The notes: generated by a model not told the origin, from the sequence alone. DNA of 39,572 nt from Candidatus Micrarchaeia archaeon (GCA_041653315.1 JBAZFO010000010.1:1-39572); one strand, 5' to 3'; shown: positions 24,231 to 33,951, counted from the first letter of the stretch. Numbers and translations are program-made.

Positions 24231-24419
24231 ATGACAACTACAATAGCTATAAATGAAACAACAAGGGAATTATTGAAAAATTTTGGTAAGAAAGATGAAA
24301 CATACGACGAAATAATAAATAAATTGATAGAATTAACAGAAATAATTAGATTTCATGAAAGACAAGATTATATTCTTAAAAATGAAAAATTCAAAAAATT
24401 TGATGAGTTGAAAATATGA
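24231..24419 (+). CDS. RelB-like / DUF7557-type antitoxin
   Basis: This 62-aa protein begins MTTTIAINETTRELLKNFGK and continues DETYDEIINKLIEL. That is the ribbon strand plus two-helix pattern of small archaeal antitoxins that bind DNA as dimers and use the C-terminal tail (KNEKFKKFDELKI) to neutralise a toxin. Its stop overlaps the toxin start as ATGA, the usual coupling in these modules. The start at 24231 is set by GGTGATTAT and the TATA distance. Autoregulation of the promoter is expected from the family and not directly visible. Confidence 0.75.
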   Translation: MTTTIAINETTRELLKNFGKKDETYDEIINKLIELTEIIRFHERQDYILKNEKFKKFDELKI

Positions 24420-24703
24420 GTTATTTAATTTTTATATCTGAAACGGCTGAAAAACAATTGTATGCTTTAGAACAAAAAAAACAAAAAAGAATTAAAATTG
24501 GTGTGAAAGAGCTTGAGAAGGACCCATTCAATAAAAGGAGCAAAGCAGATATTAAAAAATTACATGGGTTTTTTAGACCAAATCGTTTTCGTTTACTCAT
24601 TGGAGATTTTAGAATTATTTACTCAGTTATAGGTAAAGAAATTAAAATCACAGAAGTATTTAATAGAGAATTAGGATATGGGCATATTAAAATTTTATTC
24701 TAA
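24416..24703 (+). CDS. RelE/ParE superfamily toxin
   Basis: This 95-aa protein shows the RelE fold pattern: ISETAEKQLYALEQKKQKRI, DPFNKRSKADIKKLHGF, FRPNRFRLLIGDFRIIYSV and a final strand with KEIKITEVFNRELGYGH. The conserved basic residues (R of RFRLLIGDFR, K and H near the end) fit ribosome-dependent mRNA cleavage by RelE-type toxins, though ParE-type gyrase toxins share the fold. It overlaps the antitoxin by four bases. It ends three bases before the convergent tyrS stop, leaving no room for a separate terminator. Confidence 0.85.
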   Translation: MSYLIFISETAEKQLYALEQKKQKRIKIGVKELEKDPFNKRSKADIKKLHGFFRPNRFRLLIGDFRIIYSVIGKEIKITEVFNRELGYGHIKILF

Positions 24704-24706
24704 TTT

Positions 24707-25807
24707 TTATCGTGTTTCTATTATTTTTTGTATTTGCGCAATGTATTTTTGGTTTTCTTTTTTATCAAAATATTTTCTGCTTGGTTCTAAAGTTTTTATC
24801 AACCAATTTGCTACTGCATTTTTCAAGTCTAAAGGAAATAATTCTGCACTTTCATACATTCTTTTCAAGTCTTCTGTATTTCCTATTTCTAAATTTCCGC
24901 CAAATTTTTCAGGTCTTTCAATTAAGAATTTTCCTTCGCGCATTAAAGCTAATTCGGCGTATTGAAAAATAGGATTATTTTCAGTTATTTTCTCAGGCGC
25001 ATATGCTTTTTTTATTTTTCTATTAATTTCTTCTGGTGAATCATGAACAAAAATACATGTATCTGGTTTGCTTTTTGACATTTTCATTTCTATTTGTCTG
25101 TCTGTTATTTTTGCTTTATCTGTTTCAGTAACATATTGTTCCATTCTTGAACCTGGACCTTGAAGACCAAATAAAATTTTATGGTGTAAAGCAATAGGTT
25201 TTTTCTTATTTATTTTAGAAGCTACTTCACGTGCCAGCATATGAACATTTCTTTGGTCCATTCCAGCATGTGCTAATTGAACATCTAATTGAAATATATC
25301 TGCAGCCTGCATTGCAGGATACATAATAAATGAACAATCTTTTGATTCTCCTTCTTTTCTTCCCATTATTGTTGTACATCTTAACATTCTTTTTATTGAA
25401 GTATTTTTAGAAATTTGAATAACTTTTTCCCAATAATCTTTATTATAAATATCACTTCCTAAAACATAGTTAACTTTATCTTCGGTTAATCCTAAAGATA
25501 TAAATGCATGTTTAAAATAATTTCCTGCAACCTCTCTAGTTAATTCTAAATCATCACCCATTTTTCTATTTAACCAAGTGTGATAATCTGCTAAAAATAT
25601 AGTTGGTTTAATTCCAGCTTTTAAAAAATCTTGAATTTTTAAAGCTGTTAATAATCCAGATCCAAGATGAACTTTACCTGAAATTTCAAAACCTATGTAA
25701 TGTTTTGGATGAGAATAATTTTCAAAAACTTCTTTTAAATCCTCTAATGTAACAACTTCTTGCATTGGTTCTCTTTTAACTAATTCTATTTTATTTTCAA
25801 TATCCAT
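24707..25807 (-). CDS. tyrS: Tyrosyl-tRNA synthetase (archaeal/eukaryotic type)
   Basis: This 366-aa class I synthetase charges tRNA-Tyr. The HIGH-equivalent is GKVHLGSG (45-51) and KMSKS lies at 242-246. The Tyr and ATP pocket contains IMYPAMQAADIFQLDVQ and AGMDQRNVH. There is no C-terminal S4-type domain, as expected for the short archaeal form, and the length is slightly above the usual 305-330. The ATG at 25807 lies about 25-30 bases from a TATA-like TATTTAAG and has no ribosome-binding site, so it is probably leaderless. It converges on the toxin gene. Confidence 0.95.
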   Translation of the reverse strand: MDIENKIELVKREPMQEVVTLEDLKEVFENYSHPKHYIGFEISGKVHLGSGLLTALKIQDFLKAGIKPTIFLADYHTWLNRKMGDDLELTREVAGNYFKHAFISLGLTEDKVNYVLGSDIYNKDYWEKVIQISKNTSIKRMLRCTTIMGRKEGESKDCSFIMYPAMQAADIFQLDVQLAHAGMDQRNVHMLAREVASKINKKKPIALHHKILFGLQGPGSRMEQYVTETDKAKITDRQIEMKMSKSKPDTCIFVHDSPEEINRKIKKAYAPEKITENNPIFQYAELALMREGKFLIERPEKFGGNLEIGNTEDLKRMYESAELFPLDLKNAVANWLIKTLEPSRKYFDKKENQKYIAQIQKIIETR

Positions 25808-25937
25808 AAAATTTATTTTATACGAATATACTTAAATATATTTGTATAAAATATTATTTACTTTTTTTAAATTAAATAATAAAAAAAGGAAAAATAAGGT
25901 ATTTTAAGTAAAATTATTGCACAAAAAAATAAACAAT

Positions 25938-25969
25938 CCTTTTAAAAAGGTTTCGAATCTATATATAGA
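25938..25969 (+). promoter_or_regulatory. RNA polymerase operon promoter with two palindromes
   Basis: CCTTTTAAAAAGG (25938-25950, inverted repeat around one base) is followed by the perfect palindrome TCTATATATAGA (25958-25969). The second fits a TATA box giving a start near 25990, just before the GGGGT ribosome-binding site and the TTG start of rpoH. The first could be another TATA box or an operator. Confidence 0.5.
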
Positions 25970-25996
25970 CACAAATCACGCGCGTGGGGTAATATT

Positions 25997-26260
25997 TTGG
26001 TAAAATCAAAAGAGACTATTAATAAAGAGGAGAGCATAGGCCATAGATTAGTTCCTCAACATATTCTTTTATCTGATGAAGAAGCAGAAGAAATTTTAAA
26101 AAAATATAATATTACTAGAGACCAATTACCTAAAATAAAAAAGAAAGACCCAGCTTTTGCTATTTTTGATATAAAACCAAAAGAAGGGGATATAATTTTA
26201 ATTAAAAGAGTAGAAGAAACAGCATCATATGATTATTATAGATTAGTAATTAATAAATAG
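25997..26260 (+). CDS. rpoH: RNA polymerase subunit H (Rpb5-like)
   Basis: This 87-aa subunit matches archaeal RpoH, the C-terminal domain of eukaryotic Rpb5. It has HRLVPQHILLSDEEAEEILKK, the central KDPAF and the ending YDYYRLV. It sits in the jaw of the polymerase. The frame starts with TTG at 25997 behind GTGGGGT. No ATG is available in frame before the conserved region. It is the first gene of the polymerase operon and is followed 8 bases later by rpoB2. Confidence 0.93.
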   Translation: MVKSKETINKEESIGHRLVPQHILLSDEEAEEILKKYNITRDQLPKIKKKDPAFAIFDIKPKEGDIILIKRVEETASYDYYRLVINK

Positions 26261-26268
26261 GTGGAAAA

Positions 26269-27729
26269 ATGGACGATGGATTACTTAAAAGTTATTATAA
26301 GGGAAATAGTTTAGTAAAACAGCATCTAGATTCATATAATAAATTTATAGAAAATGGATTAAGAGAGATAGTTGATACAATCGGACAAATTCCAACAAAT
26401 ATTGAAGGTTTTGAACTAAAATTTGGAGATTTAAGATTAGAAAAACCAATGATCGTAGAAGCAGATGGTTCAAGAAGAAATATTTTACCTAATGAAGCAA
26501 GATTAAGAAATTTAACTTATGCAGCACCTTTATTTTTAGAGATTATTCCAGTATTTAATGGAATTGAAAGAAGAACATATTCTGAAGTATTTATTGGTGA
26601 GTTACCAGTAATGTTAAGATCTAAATTATGTCATCTAGACAATATGACAGAAGAAGAATTAGTAGAAGCAGAAGAAGATCCAACTGATCCTGGCGGATAT
26701 TTTATAGTCAATGGATCTGAAAAAGTTTTAGTTTCAATTGAAGATTTAGCACCAAATAGAATTATGGTTTCAAATGAGAAAAAAGGAGAATTAACTGTAT
26801 CAAAGGTTTTTTCAACAAGAGAAGGTTTTAGAGCAAGATGTGCAATTGAAAGAAGAAAAGATGGAACTATGAAAATAGATTTTCCTGGTGCACCTAAAAA
26901 TATTTATTTAACTACTGTTTTAAGAGCGCTTGGTTTATCAAAAAATAATGATATTTTAAAAAATATAATGGAAGAAAGAGTAATTAAAAATGATACTTTA
27001 ATTAATTTGGAAATAGATCCAACTAAATCTTTGGAAGAAGCATTCGAGTATATTGGAAAAAGAGCTTCACCTGGACAACCTGAAGAATATAGAAATAAAA
27101 GAGTAGATGTTTTATTAGATAATTATTTATTACCTCATTTAGGTACAGATACAGAAAGTAGATTAACAAAAGCATATTATTTAATTGAAATGGCAGAGAG
27201 AGCAACAAGAATAGGTGAGAAAAAAACAAAACCAGATGATAAAGATCATTATTCTAATAAAAGAGTTAAATTAGCAGGAACTTTAATGGAAGAATTATTT
27301 AGATATGCATTCCAATTTTTAATAAAAGATATTGCTTATCAAGCAGGAAGGGCCGAAGCAAGAGGAAGAAGATTAGTAGTACAAAATTTAGTAAGGCCAG
27401 ATGCTTTAAGTGATAGAATAAAATATGCAATGGCAACAGGTAATTGGATTGCAGGACAAACTGGTGTTTCACAATTATTAGATAGATTAAGTTATTTATC
27501 TTCAGCTTCACATTTAAGAAGATTAATATCTCCTTTAAATAAAAAACATCCACATTTTAAAGCAAGAGATCTTCATGGTACTCATTGGGGAAAATTATGT
27601 CCTAATGAAAGTCCAGAAGGACCAAGTTGTGCTTTAGTAAAAAATATTGCTTTAATGTGTGATATTTCCACAGGAGAAAAACCTGAAGAAATAGAAAAAA
27701 TATTACAAGAGATGGGAGTTAAAATTTAA
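26269..27729 (+). CDS. rpoB2: RNA polymerase subunit B'' (N-terminal half of B)
   Basis: This 486-aa protein is the upstream half of the second-largest subunit. It includes the lobe and protrusion regions (ADGSRRNILPNEARLRNLTY, DPGGYFIVNGSEKVLV). It ends after the fork motif region RDLHGTHWGKLCPNESPEGP and LVKNIAL. Division of B into two genes is well known in many archaea. The break here is after EKILQEMGVKI. It starts at ATG 26269 behind AGGTGG and is followed after 12 bases by rpoB1. Confidence 0.97.
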   Translation: MDDGLLKSYYKGNSLVKQHLDSYNKFIENGLREIVDTIGQIPTNIEGFELKFGDLRLEKPMIVEADGSRRNILPNEARLRNLTYAAPLFLEIIPVFNGIERRTYSEVFIGELPVMLRSKLCHLDNMTEEELVEAEEDPTDPGGYFIVNGSEKVLVSIEDLAPNRIMVSNEKKGELTVSKVFSTREGFRARCAIERRKDGTMKIDFPGAPKNIYLTTVLRALGLSKNNDILKNIMEERVIKNDTLINLEIDPTKSLEEAFEYIGKRASPGQPEEYRNKRVDVLLDNYLLPHLGTDTESRLTKAYYLIEMAERATRIGEKKTKPDDKDHYSNKRVKLAGTLMEELFRYAFQFLIKDIAYQAGRAEARGRRLVVQNLVRPDALSDRIKYAMATGNWIAGQTGVSQLLDRLSYLSSASHLRRLISPLNKKHPHFKARDLHGTHWGKLCPNESPEGPSCALVKNIALMCDISTGEKPEEIEKILQEMGVKI

Positions 27730-27741
27730 GGTGTTTACAAC

Positions 27742-29577
27742 ATGAAAAGAAAATTAGAACAATTAAAAGATAGAACTGCAATCTATGTTAATGGAAAATT
27801 AATTGGATTTCATGAATCTCCAAAAGAAGTTTATGAAAAATTAGTTGAAAAAAGAAGAAATGGAGAAATAAGTTCACAAGTTAATTTTTCATATAATGAT
27901 AAAATCGATGCTTTTTATGTAAATACAGATAGAGGCAGAGCAAGAAGACCATATATAGTAGTTAAAAATGGAAAAAGTTTATATACTCAAGAATTACAAG
28001 AAAAAGTAAAATCTGGAGAAGTTACATGGTGGGATTTAATTAATGTTGGCGTAGTTGAGTATTTAGATGCAGAAGAAGAAGAAATGATTTATGTAGCTAT
28101 TAAAGAAAAAGATTTAACTAAAGAACATACTCATTTAGAAATTGATCCTGTTTCATTAATGGGAATAGTTGCAGGAGTTTTACCTTACCCAGAACATAAT
28201 CTTTCTGTTAGAATTACTATGGCTTGTTCAATGGCAAAACAATCTTTAGGAACTTATGCTTCTAATTTTAATAAAAGAATGGATTCTTTAGGTAATGTAT
28301 TATATTATCCACAACAACCATTAGTACAAACAAGACCATATTCAATTTTAAATTTTAAAGAAAAAGCAGCTGGACAGAATTTTGTAGTTGCTATAATTAA
28401 TCATTATGGTTATAATATTGAAGATGCAGTTGTAATTAATAAAAATGCAATTGATAGAGGTTTAGGAAGATCAGTTTATTTTAAAACATATGTTACTGAA
28501 GAAAGAAGATATCCAGGTGGACAAAAAGATAAATTTGAAATTCCAGCAGCAACAACAGCAGGATTTAGAGAAGAAAGTGCTTATGCTTATTTAGGTGATG
28601 ATGGAGTTATCTCACCAGAAATTCCAGTACGCCCTGGAGAAGTATTAGTTGGAAAAACTTCACCCCCAAGATTCTTAGAAGAAATTTCTGTTTTTGGAAT
28701 TGTTGAAGAAAAAAAGAGAGAGAATTCTTTAGCAATGCATGGTGGAGAAGAAGGAGTAGTAGATTCTGTAATGGTTTCAGATACATTAGGGGGAAATAGA
28801 ATAGCTAAAGTAAGAGTAAGAACAACTATGATTCCCCAATTAGGAGATAAATTTGCATCAAGACATGGTCAAAAAGGAGTTATTGGAATGATTGTTCCAC
28901 AAGAAGATTTACCATTTACAAAAGATGGAGTAGTTCCAGATTTATTATTAAACCCATTAGCTCTTCCTTCAAGAAAAACTATGGGACATATAATTGAAAC
29001 TTTAACTGGAAAAGCAGCTTGTTTTGAAGGAAAGATCATGGATGGGTCTGCATTTGATGAATTTAATCAAGAAGAAATTGAAAAAATGCTTGAACAAAAT
29101 GGTTTCCAAAAACATGGAGAAGAAGAATTATATGATGGAATTACAGGAAGAAAAATTAAAAGTAAAATATTTGTCGGAGTAGTTTATTATCAAAGATTGA
29201 AACATTTAGTTGCAAATAAAATACATGCAAGATCAAGAGGACCTGTACAATTATTAACACACCAGCCAACTGAAGGTAAAGCAAGAGAAGGTGGATTAAG
29301 ATTTGGAGAGATGGAAAGAGATTGTTTAGTTGCTTATGGTTCAAGTATGTTGATAAAAGAAAGATTATTAGAAGAAAGTGATAAAACAAAATTATTGATT
29401 TGCGCTAAATGTGGAAGCGTAGCAGTACATGACCACATAAAAAATAGAGATTTCTGTCCTTTATGTGATTCAACACAAATGTTTGAAATTGAATTAAGTT
29501 ATGCGTTTAAGTTATTATTAGATGAAATAAAAGCGTTAGGAATATTTCCTAGATTAAAATTAGAAGATAAAGCATAG
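27742..29577 (+). CDS. rpoB1: RNA polymerase subunit B' (C-terminal half of B)
   Basis: This 611-aa protein is the downstream half of the second-largest subunit, with the hybrid-binding and wall regions. Landmarks are HYGYNIEDAVVINK, the GDKFASRHGQKGV loop at the active centre and GGLRFGEMERDC. A C-terminal zinc site is CAKCGSVAVHDHIKNRDFCP. It follows rpoB2 with GGTG as ribosome-binding site and precedes rpoA1 by 8 bases. Confidence 0.97.
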   Translation: MKRKLEQLKDRTAIYVNGKLIGFHESPKEVYEKLVEKRRNGEISSQVNFSYNDKIDAFYVNTDRGRARRPYIVVKNGKSLYTQELQEKVKSGEVTWWDLINVGVVEYLDAEEEEMIYVAIKEKDLTKEHTHLEIDPVSLMGIVAGVLPYPEHNLSVRITMACSMAKQSLGTYASNFNKRMDSLGNVLYYPQQPLVQTRPYSILNFKEKAAGQNFVVAIINHYGYNIEDAVVINKNAIDRGLGRSVYFKTYVTEERRYPGGQKDKFEIPAATTAGFREESAYAYLGDDGVISPEIPVRPGEVLVGKTSPPRFLEEISVFGIVEEKKRENSLAMHGGEEGVVDSVMVSDTLGGNRIAKVRVRTTMIPQLGDKFASRHGQKGVIGMIVPQEDLPFTKDGVVPDLLLNPLALPSRKTMGHIIETLTGKAACFEGKIMDGSAFDEFNQEEIEKMLEQNGFQKHGEEELYDGITGRKIKSKIFVGVVYYQRLKHLVANKIHARSRGPVQLLTHQPTEGKAREGGLRFGEMERDCLVAYGSSMLIKERLLEESDKTKLLICAKCGSVAVHDHIKNRDFCPLCDSTQMFEIELSYAFKLLLDEIKALGIFPRLKLEDKA

Positions 29578-29585
29578 GTGATTAT

Positions 29586-32162
29586 GTGGTTGATGATATT
29601 ACACAAAAATTAATTGGTTCAATAAAATTTTCTTTATTCTCCCCAGAAATGATTAGAAAGATGTCTTCAATTAAAGTTACAGTACCTGATACATATAATG
29701 ATGATGGGTATCCAATTGATGGGGGGTTAGTTGATCCACACATGGGAGTTATTGATCCTGGATTAAAATGCAGAACTTGTGGTGGAAGAATGGGTTTCTG
29801 TAATGGTCATTTTGGGCATATTGAATTAATAAGACCAGTTATTCATCCTATGTATGCAAAAATTATTTTATTATTATTAAGATCTACTTGTCCTTCTTGT
29901 CATAGAGTTTTAGTAAAAGATGCTAAAATTGATGAATTAATTGAACAAGTTGATGAAGAATTAGAAGTACCAGAAGAAAAGAAAGTAATTAAAAAAGCTC
30001 AAAATATTACAACAAAAATGAAAAAATTAAATGAATGTCCACATTGTAAAGCAGCATTACCAAAAATCACACTATTAAAACCAACTGCATTTTATAATGA
30101 AAATCAAGTTCTTTTACCTTCTGAAATAAGATCTTGGTTAGAAGAAATTTCAAATGATGATTTAAGAGTTTTAGGTTTTGATCCAATACATGCTAGGCCG
30201 GAGTGGATGATTTTAACGGCATTGCCTGTACCACCAGTATCAGCAAGACCATCTATTACATTAGAAACTGGAGAAAGATCTGAAGATGATTTAACTCATA
30301 AATTAGTAGATGTAATGAGAATTAATCATAGATTAGAAGCTAATATTGATGCAGGTGCACCTCAATTGATTATAGAAGATTTATGGGAATTATTACAATA
30401 TCATGTTTCAACATTTTTTAATAATGAAATGGCAAATATTCCACCAGCAAGACACAGAAGTGGAAGACCATTAAAAACATTATCACAAAGATTAAAAGGT
30501 AAAGAAGGAAGATTTAGATATAATTTATCAGGTAAAAGAGTTAATTTTTCAGCTAGAACAGTTGTTTCACCAGATCCAAATATTTCTATAAATGAAGTTG
30601 GTGTTCCGCAAATAATCGCAGAAGAGTTAACAATTCCCCTTACAGTTACAAATTGGAATATAGATTTATGTAAAAAATATATTGTTTCAAATAAATATCC
30701 AAGAGCAAGGTATGTTCTTAGGCCTGATGGAAAAAAAATAAAAGTAAAAGAAGAAATCGCCGAAGAACTTTTAAATGAAATTGTTCCTGGATGGATAATT
30801 GAAAGGCAATTAGTTGATGGAGACATTGTTTTATTTAATAGACAGCCGTCATTACATAGAATTTCTATTTTAGGTCATGAAGTTAAAGTTTTACCAGGAA
30901 AAACATTTAGATTAAATCCATTAGTTTGTGCACCATATAACGCAGATTTTGATGGGGATGAAATGAATCTTCATGCTATTCAAACAGTAGAAGCAAGAGT
31001 TGAAGTTAAAGAGTTAATGCTTGTTGAAGGTCAAATTATTTCTCCAAGACACGGACATTCTTTAATACATCCAGATCAAGATGGAATTGCAGGAGCATTT
31101 TATACTACTGAAGATGAAGCAATTTTTACTAAAGAAGAAGCCTGTGATTTATTAATTTCAGCAGGTATAACAAAATTACCAGACCCAGATAAAAAAGATA
31201 AATATTCAGGTAAATTATTAATGTCAACTTTATTTCCAAAAGATTTAAATTTAAAACAAAGAACAAAATTCTATCCAGAACCAGAAGGAGATGTTTTGAT
31301 TAAAGATGGAATTATATTATCTGGAGCTTTAGAGTCTAAGACATATCAGAATATAATTATTGAAGATATTTTCCATAAACATGGTCCACAAATGACAAGA
31401 GAATTTTTAGATAGAAGTTCTAGATTAGTTTTAAATGAATTAACATGGCATGGTTTAAGTGTTTCATTAAATAATTATACTTTCCCTTCAGAAAATCAAG
31501 AAAAACTAGAAAAGATTTTAGATACAATGAGAAGAGAGATAGATGCAATTTTAATTAAATTTAAAAATAAAACTTTAGAAAGATTGCCAGGTATGACATT
31601 AAAAGAGTCTTTAGAAGATAAAATCATGCAAATAACAGCAGATGCAAAGAAAAAAGTAGAATCATTAACAGAAAAATCTTTAGGTATGAAAAATTCAGCA
31701 GTTATTATGGCAAAATCAGGTTCAAGAGGAAGTTTATTAGATACAATTCAAATGTCAGCAGTTGTTGGTCAGCAATCTGTAAGATCACAAAGAGTTAATA
31801 GAGGGTATAGAGATAGAGTTTTAACACATTTTAAAAAGGGCGATTTAGGTGCAATAGCACATGGTTATGTTTTTAATTCATTTAGAACTGGATTAAGCCC
31901 AACAGAATTTTTCTTTATGGATATGGGTGGAAGAGAATCCTTAGTTAATACTGCTATAAGAACAGGTAGAAGTGGATATATGCAAAGAAGATTAATTAAT
32001 GCATTACAAGATATTGTTATTGATAAAGATTCAACTGTAAAAGATGCAGATAATATTGTAGTTCAATTTATTTATGGTGGAGATGGACAAGACCCATCAA
32101 AAGCAGGAGAAGGAGTATATGTTGAAGCTGGACCTGCTAAAGATGATTATGAAACAGCATAA
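29586..32162 (+). CDS. rpoA1: RNA polymerase subunit A' (N-terminal part of A)
   Basis: This 858-aa protein is the catalytic largest-subunit fragment. The clamp zinc site is CRTCGGRMGFCNGHFGH near residues 62-78, with a second pair CPSC and CPHC. The absolutely conserved metal A site is NADFDGDE, with Asp 454, 456 and 458. It ends before the trigger loop, which lies in A''. The start is GTG at 29586 following AGGTGATT. The nearby ATG at 29584 is in another frame. Confidence 0.97.
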   Translation: MVDDITQKLIGSIKFSLFSPEMIRKMSSIKVTVPDTYNDDGYPIDGGLVDPHMGVIDPGLKCRTCGGRMGFCNGHFGHIELIRPVIHPMYAKIILLLLRSTCPSCHRVLVKDAKIDELIEQVDEELEVPEEKKVIKKAQNITTKMKKLNECPHCKAALPKITLLKPTAFYNENQVLLPSEIRSWLEEISNDDLRVLGFDPIHARPEWMILTALPVPPVSARPSITLETGERSEDDLTHKLVDVMRINHRLEANIDAGAPQLIIEDLWELLQYHVSTFFNNEMANIPPARHRSGRPLKTLSQRLKGKEGRFRYNLSGKRVNFSARTVVSPDPNISINEVGVPQIIAEELTIPLTVTNWNIDLCKKYIVSNKYPRARYVLRPDGKKIKVKEEIAEELLNEIVPGWIIERQLVDGDIVLFNRQPSLHRISILGHEVKVLPGKTFRLNPLVCAPYNADFDGDEMNLHAIQTVEARVEVKELMLVEGQIISPRHGHSLIHPDQDGIAGAFYTTEDEAIFTKEEACDLLISAGITKLPDPDKKDKYSGKLLMSTLFPKDLNLKQRTKFYPEPEGDVLIKDGIILSGALESKTYQNIIIEDIFHKHGPQMTREFLDRSSRLVLNELTWHGLSVSLNNYTFPSENQEKLEKILDTMRREIDAILIKFKNKTLERLPGMTLKESLEDKIMQITADAKKKVESLTEKSLGMKNSAVIMAKSGSRGSLLDTIQMSAVVGQQSVRSQRVNRGYRDRVLTHFKKGDLGAIAHGYVFNSFRTGLSPTEFFFMDMGGRESLVNTAIRTGRSGYMQRRLINALQDIVIDKDSTVKDADNIVVQFIYGGDGQDPSKAGEGVYVEAGPAKDDYETA

Positions 32163-32173
32163 GAGGTTATGAT

Positions 32174-33172
32174 ATGATTAGAAGAAGAAAAGGATTGGTT
32201 GCACCAGGAGAAGCAGTAGGAACAGTTGCAGCACAAAGTTTAGGTGAACCAGGTACTCAAATGACTATGAGAACTTTCCATTATGCAGGAGTAGCAGAGC
32301 AAGTTCCAACAGGTCTTCCAAGATTAATCGAAATTGTTGATGCAAGAAGAACACCAAAAAAACCTTTTATGGATATTTATCTTCCTTCAAAAAATAATTC
32401 AAGAAAAAAAGTAGAACAAGTATTAACAGAAATTGAAAATACTACGTTAGGTATGTTAGGTAAATTAAAAGAAGATTTAGAAAATAAAACTATATTAATA
32501 AAATTAAATCCAGAAGCACTTAAAAATAAAAATTTAGATATTAAAGAAATTAAAAAAACAATTAAAGATAAAATTTCAGAAGTAAATGTTTCTGCATCAA
32601 AAAATATTTTAAAAATAGAATTTTCTAAATCAGATCCTTATAAAAAAATAAGAAGATATAGTAATATTCTTTCCTCTTTACATATAAAAGGAATTCCAGG
32701 TATAAAAAAAGCAATGATTGTGGATTCACAAGAAGAAATATTTATAAGAACTGAAGGTACAAATTTAGTAGAAGTTAGAAAGAATACAAATATTGATCCA
32801 GAAAGAGTTTTTACAAATGATATTAAAGAAATAGAAAAAGTTTTAGGTATTGAAGCAGCAAGAAATTCAATTTTAAGAGAATTAGGAATGGTTATGAGTA
32901 TGCAAGGTATGGCAATTGATGTAAGACATTTAATGATAATGGCAGATGCAATGACTATGTATGGTCAAGTTAAATCAGTAGGAAGACATGGTTTAAGTGG
33001 TCAGAAAATTGGTGTATTGGCAAGAGCTGCGTATGAAGAAACAATTAAACATTTAGTTAATGCATCAGTAATTGGAGAGGAAGATAATTTAGTTGGAGTA
33101 ACTGAAAATATTATTATTGGACAGATAATTCCAGTAGGTACTGGTAGGATAAAATTAAAACTAAAGTTATAA
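32174..33172 (+). CDS. rpoA2: RNA polymerase subunit A'' (C-terminal part of A)
   Basis: This 332-aa protein completes the largest subunit. It begins almost directly with the bridge/trigger region GEAVGTVAAQSLGEPGTQMT followed by MRTFHYAGVAEQVPTGLPRL, which closes on the incoming NTP. The remainder contains the jaw and cleft segments, ending with DNLVGVTENIIIGQIIPVGTG. The length is a little below the common 380-400, mainly because the N-terminus starts right at the conserved region. It is coupled to rpoA1 with GAGGTTATGAT between. Confidence 0.96.
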   Translation: MIRRRKGLVAPGEAVGTVAAQSLGEPGTQMTMRTFHYAGVAEQVPTGLPRLIEIVDARRTPKKPFMDIYLPSKNNSRKKVEQVLTEIENTTLGMLGKLKEDLENKTILIKLNPEALKNKNLDIKEIKKTIKDKISEVNVSASKNILKIEFSKSDPYKKIRRYSNILSSLHIKGIPGIKKAMIVDSQEEIFIRTEGTNLVEVRKNTNIDPERVFTNDIKEIEKVLGIEAARNSILRELGMVMSMQGMAIDVRHLMIMADAMTMYGQVKSVGRHGLSGQKIGVLARAAYEETIKHLVNASVIGEEDNLVGVTENIIIGQIIPVGTGRIKLKLKL

Positions 33173-33180
33173 AAATACTT

Positions 33181-33189
33181 CTATATAAT
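33181..33189 (+). promoter_or_regulatory. Candidate internal promoter before rpl30e
   Basis: CTATATAAT is centred about 25 bases before ATG 33210, in the widest gap (37 bases) of the operon. It could give extra transcription of the ribosomal part. The gene also has a GAGGGAG ribosome-binding site, so it can be translated from the long transcript. Confidence 0.3.
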
Positions 33190-33209
33190 AAACAGAAGAG
33201 GGAGATATT

Positions 33210-33512
33210 ATGACTATTGATGTAATAAAAGCAATAAGAATGGCCGTAGATACAGGAAAAGTTGAGCTTGGAGCAAATAAAACAGAAAAACAAGTAAAAA
33301 ATGGAAACGGAAAATTAGTGATTATTTCAAATAATTGTACAAAAGAACTTAAAACAAATATTGAATATTACTCTAAATTATCAGATATTCCATTATATCA
33401 ATTTAAAGGTTCTAATATGGAATTAGGAGAAGCATGCGGAAAACCATTTTCAATTTCAGCAATGGTTATTTTTGAACAAGGAGATTCGAATATCTTCATG
33501 TTAATTAAATAG
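33210..33512 (+). CDS. rpl30e: Ribosomal protein L30e
   Basis: This 100-aa protein has the L7Ae/L30e fold pattern: MAVDTGKVELGANKTEKQVK, LVIISNNCTKELKTNIEYY, IPLYQFKGSNMELGEACGKP and AMVIFEQGDS. L30e is a kink-turn-binding protein of the large subunit. Its place between rpoA2 and nusA is the conserved archaeal order, which separates it from L7Ae itself. Confidence 0.93.
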   Translation: MTIDVIKAIRMAVDTGKVELGANKTEKQVKNGNGKLVIISNNCTKELKTNIEYYSKLSDIPLYQFKGSNMELGEACGKPFSISAMVIFEQGDSNIFMLIK

Positions 33513-33519
33513 TGATAAT

Positions 33520-33951
33520 ATGCCTATTGAATTAGACACAGATACAATGAGATGTATATCTTTATTTGAGAGTTTAACAGATGCGGTAACAAATGATTGT
33601 TTGATAATTGACAATAAAACAGTTGTTTTTATTGTAAGAAAAGGGGAACTTGGAAAAGCGATTGGTAAAAAAGGATGTAATATTAATCGAGTAAGAACTG
33701 CGTTTAAAAATAAAAGAGTTCTTGTATTTGAAGATTCAAATTCAATCGAAGGGTTTATAAAGAACTTGTTTCCAAATATAAATTTGTTAAATATTGAGAT
33801 TCAAGAAAAAAATAATGAAAAACTTTCTGTTGTTACAATTGAATCGAAAAATAGAGGACCAGCAATTGGTCGTGATGGTGAAAAAATAAAAACAAATAAA
33901 GAAATATTAAGAAGAAAATTTAATAGTGATCTAAAATTAGAAACTAAATAA
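33520..33951 (+). CDS. nusA: NusA-like transcription factor (two KH domains)
   Basis: This 143-aa protein has the archaeal NusA form, only the two KH domains without the bacterial N-terminal and S1 parts. The first KH has GELGKAIGKKGCNINRVR and the second GPAIGRDGEKIKTNKEIL, both with the G-x-x-G RNA-binding loop. In archaea it is thought to act in transcription elongation or RNA processing. It sits in its usual place between rpl30e and rps12, 7 bases after the former. Confidence 0.93.
   Translation: MPIELDTDTMRCISLFESLTDAVTNDCLIIDNKTVVFIVRKGELGKAIGKKGCNINRVRTAFKNKRVLVFEDSNSIEGFIKNLFPNINLLNIEIQEKNNEKLSVVTIESKNRGPAIGRDGEKIKTNKEILRRKFNSDLKLETK

Noticed and set aside
27023..27553. Minus-strand frames inside rpoB2
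   Set aside because: They are antisense to conserved polymerase sequence and consist of Leu/Phe/Tyr-rich readings of AT-rich DNA.
30401..30826. 141-codon minus-strand frame inside rpoA1
   Set aside because: It is antisense to a highly conserved catalytic region and results from low stop-codon frequency on the opposite strand.
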